8,195 nt of DNA, taken from positions 1 through 8,195 of the forward strand of contig JALSRY010000646.1 in NCBI GenBank assembly GCA_026984555.1. Direction: 5' to 3'. Made by a program: the position numbers and the translations under genes. The DNA comes from Phycisphaerae bacterium. GTDB taxonomy: Bacteria > Planctomycetota > Phycisphaerae > UBA1845 > Fen-1342. The notes under the pieces were generated by a model. That model did no database searches. It saw nothing but the letters and a program-made list of their open reading frames with translations, and was not told where the DNA came from. The number at the start of each line of letters is the position of its first letter. Positions within the stretch are counted from its first letter, which is position 1. Below, in pieces: positions 1-5,824 of the stretch.

Positions 1-201
1 CCGCGTCGTGAGGCGGCCGCTCGTTGCTTCTCCACGCGTACCGAACCTGCTCGCCTCTGCGCGCTGCATGCACCACGCCTGCGCAGCGCCGCCAACCACA
101 TCAGTGGGCCGCTCGCCGACGAGGACTGCTCCGGAGCACTCCACGAGGCACGGGAATATCCGCCCCACCCCAATCGGCCGGCCGACCACGCTGGAAGCGC
201 G
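1..201. other. Left flank with no assignable gene
   Basis: I see no gene I can support here. One + strand frame is open from the window edge to a TGA at 226-228, giving about 75 codons. Its translation is rich in Arg, Ala, Pro and His, lacks recognisable motifs and looks like a GC-rich shadow frame. It could in principle be the tail of a gene entering from the left. On the - strand a short frame beginning with ATG at 67-69 runs off the left edge for 23 codons, and it too is unrecognised. A 7-bp inverted repeat (arms 61-67 and 83-89) is present but is expected by chance at this base composition. Confidence 0.4.
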
Positions 202-229
202 TTGAACGCTTGGGCGCCACGGGTATGAT
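202..229 (+). promoter_or_regulatory. Candidate sigma-70-type promoter of the GH27 gene
   Basis: A TTGAAC hexamer at 202-207 (4 of 6 to the -35 consensus) is followed after 16 bases by TATGAT at 224-229 (5 of 6 to the -10 consensus). Transcription would begin near position 236, leaving a leader of about 48 bases before the ATG at 284. The match is by eye only, but the position, spacing and hexamer quality fit together well for GC-rich DNA. Confidence 0.5.
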
Positions 230-271
230 GCGCGCGGTTGTCGCGAGCCTTGTCATCAGCCACTTCGCCAC

Positions 272-276
272 GGAGG
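272..276 (+). promoter_or_regulatory. Ribosome binding site fixing the GH27 start
   Basis: GGAGG at 272-276 lies 7 bases before the ATG at 284. This is a near-ideal Shine-Dalgarno placement and fixes the start over any internal Met codon. Confidence 0.8.
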
Positions 277-283
277 TCTCCCC

Positions 284-2335
284 ATGTCCGTCTCACGCCG
301 GAACCAGTTCCCCATCCCGCCGCGCGCAGGGCGATGTGCTGCGCGGTCTGCCGTCGCGTTTGCCGCGATCCTCTTGTTGAACGCGAGCTGTGCGCAGAAG
401 GCCGGTCCGAGGATGGCCGCGCAGCCCCCCCGAAGCGAAAAAGCGGCACCGGGAGTACAAACCATGCCCGCATTCCTCTGGCTGGAAACGCTCGATCTTT
501 CCGTGATCGATCAGGACTGGGGACGGGCCCAGGCGGCCAAGTCGGTCGACGGCCACCCGCTCACGATCGGCGCGCAGACGTTCGAGCACGGCGTCGGCAC
601 GCACGCCGCCAGTGAGTTCCGGATCGACTTGCACGGCGCCGCCCGTCGTTTCGAGGCGCAGGTTGGCGTGGATGCCGAGGTGGGTAAGCTCGGCTCGATC
701 GTCTTCGTAGCCGTGGTAGATGGCAAGGAGGTCCTGCGCACGCCGGTGCTGCACGGCGGCCAAGCCCCCGTCCCCGTGTCGATCGACCTGGCGGGCGCCG
801 ACACCCTGCTGCTCCTGGTGGAAAACGGCAACGACAACATCGACTACGACCATGCGGACTGGGCGGACGCGCGGCTGATCCTGGATCCGTCGGCACCATC
901 GCTCCCCGTCGCCGTGCGGCCGGACGCGGGCCCGGACCCGGTCATCGCGATGGGCACGGCGCCGGAACCGGCCATTCACGCTCCGCGGATCACCGGCGCG
1001 ACGCCCGGGCGGCCGTTCCTGTTCCGCATCCCAGCCACCGGCGCGGGACCGCTGCGTTTCGAAGCGGCGAACCTGCCCGCCGGGCTGGTGCTCGACCCGC
1101 AAACCGGCATCATCCGCGGCAGCCTGCGCGAACCGGGCACGACGGTCGTCGATGTCACCGTCAGCGGCCCGCGCGGTGTCGCGTCGTCGCAGCTCACGAT
1201 CGTGGGAGGCCGTCACAAGCTGGCGCTCACGCCGCCGATGGGCTGGAACTCGTGGAACGTCTGGGGCACCTCGGTCGACGATGCCAAGGTTCGCGCCGCG
1301 GCCGACTGGATGGTTCGGAGCGGGCTCGCCGCCCACGGCTTCCGGTACATCAACATCGACGATGCGTGGGAAGGAGGCCGGGACGAACACGGCAACATCA
1401 CCACGAACGAGAAATTCCCGGACATGAAAGCGCTGGCCGACTACGTGCACAGCAAGGGGCTCAAACTGGGCATCTACTCCTCGCCCGGACCCAAGACCTG
1501 CGCCGGCTTCGAGGGTAGCTACCTCCACGAACAACAGGACGCCGACACGTTCGCCGCCTGGGGCATCGACCTCATCAAGTACGATTGGTGCTCCTACGGT
1601 AAGATCGCCAAGGACCAGAGCCTGCCCGAACTGCAAAAACCCTACATCGTCATGCGACAGGCGCTCGATAATTGCAGCCGCGACATTGTCTATAGCCTTT
1701 GCCAATATGGCATGGGCGAGGTCTGGACATGGGGCGCCGATGTGGGCGGAAACTACTGGCGAACCACCGGCGATATCACCGACACGTGGTCGAGCCTCGC
1801 TCGCATCGGCTTCGGCCAGGCCGAGCTCCATCCCTACGCCGGTCCCGGCCACTGGAACGACCCCGACATGCTCGTGGTGGGCAAGGTCGGCTGGGGCCCC
1901 AACCTGCACGACACCCGCCTGACCCGCAACGAACAAGTGACCCACATCACGCTCTGGTCACTCCTGGCCGCACCGTTGCTGATCGGTTGCGACATGTCGC
2001 AGATGGACGACTTCACCCTTGCGCTACTGACCAACCCCGAAGTGCTCGAGGTCGACCAGGATCCGCTCGGGCACCAGGCGCGGCGGGTGGTCGCGCGCGG
2101 AAAGCGAGAAGTGTGGGCGCGCCCGCTCGCCGACGGCACAATCGCCGTCGGGTTGTTCAACCGCGACCGGGAACAGGCCGAGGTGCACGTGCGCTGGAGC
2201 GACCTGGGCCTCGAAGGCCCCCAACCCGTGCGCGACCTCTGGCGGCGTGTGGACCTAGGCGAGTTCGAAGAGGGCTTCGCCGCCCCGATCGCCCGCCACG
2301 GCGCCATGATGCTCAAGGTGGGAACGCCCCGGTAA
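284..2335 (+). CDS. Exported NPCBM / Ig-like / GH27 alpha-galactosidase
   Basis: This 683-residue protein should hydrolyse terminal alpha-linked galactose from oligosaccharides or glycoconjugates outside the cytoplasm. Residues 1-36 form an export signal: a basic N-terminus, a hydrophobic stretch (about 22-33) and LNASC ending at Cys36, a weak lipobox. Residues about 62-201 match an NPCBM sugar-binding domain (FEHGVGTHA at 100-108). Residues about 239-308 look like a putative Ig (He_PIG) domain, with LPAGLVLDPQTGIIRG at 264-279. The catalytic barrel starts at PPMGWNSWN (317-325) and continues with DDAW (359-362), IKYDWC (431-436, nucleophile Asp434 by analogy with human alpha-galactosidase A), WRTTGDITDTW (492-502, acid/base Asp497) and GPGHWNDPDMLVVG (520-533). 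A C-terminal beta domain fills about 600-680. All expected catalytic residues are present, so the enzyme looks intact. Alpha-N-acetylgalactosaminidase activity is the main alternative, since GH27 includes both. It is promoted alone; the next gene has its own promoter. Confidence 0.93.
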   Translation: MSVSRRNQFPIPPRAGRCAARSAVAFAAILLLNASCAQKAGPRMAAQPPRSEKAAPGVQTMPAFLWLETLDLSVIDQDWGRAQAAKSVDGHPLTIGAQTFEHGVGTHAASEFRIDLHGAARRFEAQVGVDAEVGKLGSIVFVAVVDGKEVLRTPVLHGGQAPVPVSIDLAGADTLLLLVENGNDNIDYDHADWADARLILDPSAPSLPVAVRPDAGPDPVIAMGTAPEPAIHAPRITGATPGRPFLFRIPATGAGPLRFEAANLPAGLVLDPQTGIIRGSLREPGTTVVDVTVSGPRGVASSQLTIVGGRHKLALTPPMGWNSWNVWGTSVDDAKVRAAADWMVRSGLAAHGFRYINIDDAWEGGRDEHGNITTNEKFPDMKALADYVHSKGLKLGIYSSPGPKTCAGFEGSYLHEQQDADTFAAWGIDLIKYDWCSYGKIAKDQSLPELQKPYIVMRQALDNCSRDIVYSLCQYGMGEVWTWGADVGGNYWRTTGDITDTWSSLARIGFGQAELHPYAGPGHWNDPDMLVVGKVGWGPNLHDTRLTRNEQVTHITLWSLLAAPLLIGCDMSQMDDFTLALLTNPEVLEVDQDPLGHQARRVVARGKREVWARPLADGTIAVGLFNRDREQAEVHVRWSDLGLEGPQPVRDLWRRVDLGEFEEGFAAPIARHGAMMLKVGTPR

Positions 2336-2363
2336 CGTCGCAACACCAAACGGCATTGGGGCC

Positions 2364-2377
2364 ATCGCGCACGCGAT
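2364..2377. repeat. Short perfect inverted repeat after the GH27 gene
   Basis: ATCGCG (2364-2369) and CGCGAT (2372-2377) form a 6-bp perfect inverted repeat with only two bases between the arms, 28 bases after the stop codon. No T run follows, so it is not a classical intrinsic terminator. It may stabilise the mRNA 3' end or be a chance palindrome. Confidence 0.25.
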
Positions 2378-2450
2378 CTGCCTTCGCAGGAGCGTCCCGC
2401 ACGATTCCCACCCGCGGGGGTCACTCGCCGCGCCGGTGCCGCGTCCTGGT

Positions 2451-2459
2451 TGCTATAAT
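2451..2459 (+). promoter_or_regulatory. Extended -10 promoter of the radical SAM gene
   Basis: A perfect TATAAT lies at 2454-2459, preceded by TGC at 2451-2453, which together form an extended -10 (TGN-TATAAT) element. No good -35 hexamer is visible at 16-18 bases upstream, which is acceptable for extended -10 promoters. AT-rich hexamers are rare in this GC-rich intergenic stretch, so this is probably real. Transcription would begin near 2466, about 79 bases before the preferred ATG at 2545. Confidence 0.6.
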
Positions 2460-2544
2460 CCGCCGGGTTGTCCGGCCGGGGTGCTGAAGGGCGACTGGCG
2501 CGCGACGCGGCTGGCCGGTGGATACAGCGAACAGCGAAATCACC

Positions 2545-4362
2545 ATGACCGACGGCGAACTTGCCAAGCGCATCAGCCGCGAGCTGCTGCCCCACGTGCG
2601 TCAGCCGGCACAATACATCGGCGGCGAAGTCAACCAACTCGTCCACCCGGGCGACTGGCAACGCGCGGACATCCGCGTCGCCGTCGCGTTCCCCGACACC
2701 TACACCATCGGCATGTCGCACCTGGGCTGCCAGATTCTCTACTGGCAGGCCAACCACACCCCGGGTATCTGCGCCGAACGAACGTATGCCCCCTGGATCG
2801 ACGCCGAGGCGGTCATGCGGCGACGCGGCATCCCGCTGTTCACCTGGGACACCCGCCAACCCGTGCGGGCGGCCGACATCCTGGCGATCTCGCTGCAATA
2901 CGAGCTGTGTTTCACGACCATGCTCAACATGCTGGACCTGGCGGGCATTCCGCTGCGCGCCGCCGACCGAACCGACGACGACCCCCTCGTGATCGTCGGC
3001 GGGCCCCAAGCCGACAACCCCGAACCCGTGGCCGAGTTCGTCGACCTGGTGGTCATCGGCGATGGCGAACCGGCACTCGCCGCCATCCTCCGCGCCGTTC
3101 GGACGTACAAGCGTGACGGCGTCGGCCGGCGCGCGATGATCCCCATGCTGGCCCGGGAGTTTCCCTGGATCTACGCCCCCAACCTCTACGACCTGGCGTA
3201 CCACTCCGACGGCACCATCGCCAAGATGACGCCCCGGCTCGACGGTCTGCCCGAGCGCATCGAACGTTGCCATGTCGATGATCTCAACGCGACCCCCTTT
3301 CCGCGCCGGCCGCTGGTCCCGTGGGTCGAGCCGGTTCACGACCGCATCAGCATCGAAATCATGCGCGGCTGCCCCCAGCTATGCCGCTTTTGCCACGCCG
3401 GATACACCAAGCGTCCGCTCAAGCTTCGCACCGTCGAGCACATCCTCGAAATCGCCGACGAAGCTCAGCGTGCCACCGGAATCGCCGAAATCGGGCTGCT
3501 CTCGCTCTCGACGGCCGACTACCCCCACCTCCCCGAGCTGGCGGCCCGGCTCAACGAGCACTTCGCACCACGCATGGTCAACCTCAGCTTCCCCTCCCTG
3601 CGCATCGACCGCATGTTGCGTCACATCCCCGCGATGGGAACGAGCGTCCGCAAAGGCGGCATCACCATCGCCGTCGAGGCCGCCCGCGATGACCTCCGCC
3701 GCGCCATCCGAAAGAAAGTCACCGACGGCAACCTGATGGACGGCGTGCGGGCGGTGTACGAGGCAGGCTGGCAACGAATCAAGCTTTACTTCATGGTCGG
3801 CTTTCCTGGCGAGCGCCCGGAGGACATCGACGGCATCTGGGAGCTCGCCGTCGCCGTCAGCGAGCTGCGCCGGTCGATCGGACTGCCCCCGGCGAGCGTC
3901 ACCGCATCCGTCGGCTGGCTCGTTCCCAAACCGTTCACGCCGTTGCAGTGGATGGCCCAGCCACGCAAAGAATACTTCCTCGAAGCGCGCGCCCGGCTGA
4001 TGCGTCTCAAACACAGTCGGCGATCCGCCGTCCGTGTCCAGACCCACCGCGTCGAAACCTCCATCCTCGAAGGTGTCCTGGCGCGTGGGGATCGGCGCCT
4101 GGGTGCGGCGATCCACGAAGCGTGGCGACGCGGCGCGCGATTCGACGCCTGGTCCGAAACGTTCCGCGACGAGATCTGGCAGCAGGCGTTCGCCGCCACG
4201 GGTGTCGATCCCGGTTTCTACGCCCACCGCCAACGCCGGCCGGACGAGCGCCTGCCGTGGGGACACATCGGGGCTCGGCTCGGTCCCGCGTTTCTGTACC
4301 GCGCGTACGACGACGTGCTGGTCACGATCGGCGAAGCCACAACACCGGCCGGCTCGCCGTAG
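2545..4362 (+). CDS. TIGR03960-type B12-binding-like/radical SAM protein
   Basis: This 605-residue protein belongs to an uncharacterised radical SAM family with an N-terminal cobalamin-binding-like Rossmann domain; its reaction and substrate are unknown. The family hallmark near the start is PAQYIGGEVN (21-30). Residues about 40-200 form the Rossmann part, with FPDTYTIGMSHLG (49-61) and VGGPQADNPEP followed by IGDGE (151-175). The radical SAM core holds the 4Fe-4S motif C276-x3-C280-x2-C283 inside RGCPQLCRFCHAG, then SFPSLRID (348-355), VEAARDDLRRAIRKKV (377-392) and YFMVGFPGE (415-423). The tail (about 540-590) carries PWGHIGARLGPAFL, typical of the family. The DxHxxG motif of true B12-binding domains is not visible. 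A DUF2344 domain or gene often accompanies this family but is not fused or next door here. I chose the ATG at 2545 because conserved sequence begins soon after; a GTG at 2518 would add nine residues. Neither has a good Shine-Dalgarno. Confidence 0.87.
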   Translation: MTDGELAKRISRELLPHVRQPAQYIGGEVNQLVHPGDWQRADIRVAVAFPDTYTIGMSHLGCQILYWQANHTPGICAERTYAPWIDAEAVMRRRGIPLFTWDTRQPVRAADILAISLQYELCFTTMLNMLDLAGIPLRAADRTDDDPLVIVGGPQADNPEPVAEFVDLVVIGDGEPALAAILRAVRTYKRDGVGRRAMIPMLAREFPWIYAPNLYDLAYHSDGTIAKMTPRLDGLPERIERCHVDDLNATPFPRRPLVPWVEPVHDRISIEIMRGCPQLCRFCHAGYTKRPLKLRTVEHILEIADEAQRATGIAEIGLLSLSTADYPHLPELAARLNEHFAPRMVNLSFPSLRIDRMLRHIPAMGTSVRKGGITIAVEAARDDLRRAIRKKVTDGNLMDGVRAVYEAGWQRIKLYFMVGFPGERPEDIDGIWELAVAVSELRRSIGLPPASVTASVGWLVPKPFTPLQWMAQPRKEYFLEARARLMRLKHSRRSAVRVQTHRVETSILEGVLARGDRRLGAAIHEAWRRGARFDAWSETFRDEIWQQAFAATGVDPGFYAHRQRRPDERLPWGHIGARLGPAFLYRAYDDVLVTIGEATTPAGSP

Positions 4363-4384
4363 CGCGCCGCGCGTGAAGGGCGCT
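4361..4384. terminator. GC-rich hairpin between convergent genes, terminator-like
   Basis: Bases 4361-4368 pair with 4378-4384 to give a 7-bp stem with one bulged G and a loop of nine bases. The hairpin starts at the stop codon of the radical SAM gene and lies 33 bases beyond the stop of the convergent membrane protein gene. There is no T tract on either strand, so termination by this hairpin alone is doubtful. It is the only candidate in the 54-base gap between the two converging genes. Confidence 0.22.
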
Positions 4385-4416
4385 CCCGCCCCACCGCGTC
4401 CCATCTCCACCGGCCG

Positions 4417-5535
4417 TCATCCCCACGACCAGGCGAACCGGTGCTTGAAATGGTGGTAATAGAGACCGATCACCCGCATCGTGAAGATTTCGAAGTACAC
4501 CACCACCGGCGTCAGCAGCACTTGCACCCCGAGCAACGTCAACAGATCCGGGCCAGCCCCTCCGGACGCAGCCCCACTCGCTCCCCCCGCGCTCGCGGTA
4601 GCAGACTGGGAAACCGTCTCCACCACGTAGCCGAGCACCAGCTCTGGCACAGCCATCCCCAGGTAGGCCAGCAGGACCACGACGACGTATGCCGGCAGCG
4701 TCTTGATTACCGTGCGGACCATGAGGTCGATCCGGACCAGGCCGGGAATCCCGCCGACCGCGACGACCAGTACGAGCATCGGCCAGGTGGCCAGCGACAA
4801 CAGCAGCAGCAGCCCCATGAGCGTGTTTCCGCCGGCCGTCTGATCGAAAGCCAGCGTGAACTCGCCCAGCAGCGCCGCGCTGAACTGCGCGATGGCCTCC
4901 GGCATGTCGATCTGGTTGAACACCAAGAAGTAACCCAGCGCGACCACGAACGGAATCATGGCGACAATCCAGCTCAACAGATACTTGACCAGCGGCACGA
5001 TGATTCCCGCGAACCAACTGCCGACGGACAGATCAGGCAAGTCGGTCTCGCCGGCGGCCCCGGACGCGACCACATTGAGCATGAACGCCATCACCCAGCC
5101 CGAAATGATGAGCGACCCGACGAGCCCGAAACACGGCGCGAATGCAACGAAAAACCTCGTAATGACGAGCGCCACGACGATGACAAATATGACGACGCTG
5201 CCCAGCCCCCTGAAAAACAGCAGCGAACGCCCCACGTCCCGCAAGTACGCGCCCATGCCGCCGCCACCCGCCGGCGTAACCGCTTTGGCTTGTGCGTCGG
5301 CGGCTACACGCTCGGGCGTCGTGATATCCGGAGGCGGTGGAGGTGGCGGCGGGGCGATACGCGGCTGCCCCCCTTCGTCCATCAACCCCGCGAAGAGATC
5401 GCTGTCCTCGTCGGCGGGCCGCGGGCCACCGGCTTGAAACGTCTTGCCGCACTTCTTGCACTTGACGCGCTTGTGCAACAACTTCTCGGGAAGCCGATAG
5501 CGAGCCGAACAGCCCGGACAGGTCACAACGTGCAT
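4417..5535 (-). CDS. MJ0042-type zinc-ribbon multi-pass membrane protein
   Basis: This 372-residue protein has unknown function. Its N-terminus (residues 1-35) is a zinc ribbon of the MJ0042 type: Cys6-x2-Cys9 and Cys26-x2-Cys29, with basic residues between and KTFQ after the second pair. A low-complexity linker follows (about 36-95), with an acidic patch and eight consecutive prolines at 62-69. The rest is a membrane domain with about six or seven hydrophobic segments (near 112-133, 135-157, 172-205, 237-260, 280-305 and 330-357), resembling Yip1/DUF4013-like proteins that are frequent in Planctomycetota. The C-terminus is basic and aromatic (YYHHFKHRFAWSWG, 359-372). The start at 5535 is chosen because AGGGG (5542-5546) lies 6 bases upstream and the zinc ribbon follows at once. 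The frame stays open 30 codons further upstream, but that part is unlikely to be translated. The ribbon probably sits in the cytoplasm. A metal or nucleic acid partner cannot be read from sequence. Confidence 0.82.
   Translation of the reverse strand: MHVVTCPGCSARYRLPEKLLHKRVKCKKCGKTFQAGGPRPADEDSDLFAGLMDEGGQPRIAPPPPPPPPDITTPERVAADAQAKAVTPAGGGGMGAYLRDVGRSLLFFRGLGSVVIFVIVVALVITRFFVAFAPCFGLVGSLIISGWVMAFMLNVVASGAAGETDLPDLSVGSWFAGIIVPLVKYLLSWIVAMIPFVVALGYFLVFNQIDMPEAIAQFSAALLGEFTLAFDQTAGGNTLMGLLLLLSLATWPMLVLVVAVGGIPGLVRIDLMVRTVIKTLPAYVVVVLLAYLGMAVPELVLGYVVETVSQSATASAGGASGAASGGAGPDLLTLLGVQVLLTPVVVYFEIFTMRVIGLYYHHFKHRFAWSWG
5329..5352 (-). repeat. Proline-codon repeat (octaproline tract)
   Basis: Eight consecutive CCN codons encode Pro62-Pro69 in the linker of the zinc-ribbon membrane protein. 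Codons vary (CCG, CCT, CCA), so the tract is partly purified of slippage-prone identity. It likely forms a stiff polyproline spacer between the zinc ribbon and the membrane domain. Confidence 0.8.
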
Positions 5536-5589
5536 ACACCACCCCTGTGTCGAATCACATACCCGAAATAGATGCAGACACCAGCCGAT

Positions 5590-5617
5590 ATGATAACAAC
5601 ACCACCGCAGTTGTTCA
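5590..5617 (-). promoter_or_regulatory. Candidate promoter with overlapping inverted repeat
   Basis: Reading the - strand, TGAACA (5617-5612, 4 of 6 to -35) is followed after 16 bases by TATCAT (5595-5590, 5 of 6 to -10). Transcription would begin near 5583, giving a leader of about 48 bases before the ATG of the zinc-ribbon membrane protein. An inverted repeat, AACAAC (5615-5610) and GTTGTT (5600-5595) with nine bases between, fills the space between the two hexamers. That layout is typical of a repressor operator. Both calls are by eye and depend on each other. Confidence 0.4.
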
Positions 5618-5751
5618 GCACGCACGCGCGCCCGTGCGGCCGGATTCAGCGCGTGTCAACAGTTGCCGCTACACACCAACCCCACCCGTAGTGTAACGCT
5701 GGATATGCACAGCAGACGCCCATCGCCGGTGTCAACTTCCCCAGCCACCGC

Positions 5752-5774
5752 GCCACCTGGTTCCGCCAGGCGGC
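5752..5774 (-). terminator. Hairpin downstream of the Nif3 gene
   Basis: Bases 5752-5760 pair with 5766-5774 around a five-base loop (TTCCG on the + strand). The stem is GCC plus CCTGG against CCAGG plus GGC, with a single A/C mismatch. It lies about 50 bases past the Nif3 stop codon. No T run follows in the direction of transcription, so it may act as a weak terminator or an mRNA-protecting 3' stem. The rest of the 289-base gap 5536-5824 contains the promoter region of the next gene and nothing else I can identify. Confidence 0.35.
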
Positions 5775-5824
5775 CTCCCTGATCCGGCCACGCGTGCGTA
5801 AGACCGCACAGAGTCGCCATCGTC

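Noticed and set aside
284..330. A possible twin-arginine export motif (SRRNQF) at the start of the GH27 protein
   Set aside because: The spacing within the motif is wrong for SRRxFLK and the hydrophobic region starts about 15 residues later, so ordinary Sec export fits better.
293..1945. A 550-codon open frame on the - strand opposite the GH27 gene
   Set aside because: It is antisense to a fully supported catalytic domain and its translation shows no recognisable motif; long antisense frames are expected in GC-rich DNA with strong third-position GC bias.
1834..3339. A 501-codon open frame on the - strand spanning the end of the GH27 gene, the gap and the radical SAM gene
   Set aside because: It crosses two well-supported + strand genes and a promoter, and it has no recognisable domain.
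4441..5571. A 376-codon + strand frame opposite the zinc-ribbon membrane protein
   Set aside because: The translation is a low-complexity Arg, Gln, His and Asp mixture, as expected from the complement of hydrophobic codons; the - strand reading has a zinc ribbon, membrane segments and an RBS.
5505..5625. An N-terminal extension of 30 codons, rich in Cys and Trp, to the zinc-ribbon membrane protein
   Set aside because: It would start inside the candidate promoter and lose the good RBS at 5542-5546; MJ0042-type ribbons usually begin within a few residues of the N-terminus.
5653..5736. A direct repeat GTGTCAAC at 5653-5660 and 5729-5736
   Set aside because: Eight bases and two copies in one gap are too little to separate from chance.
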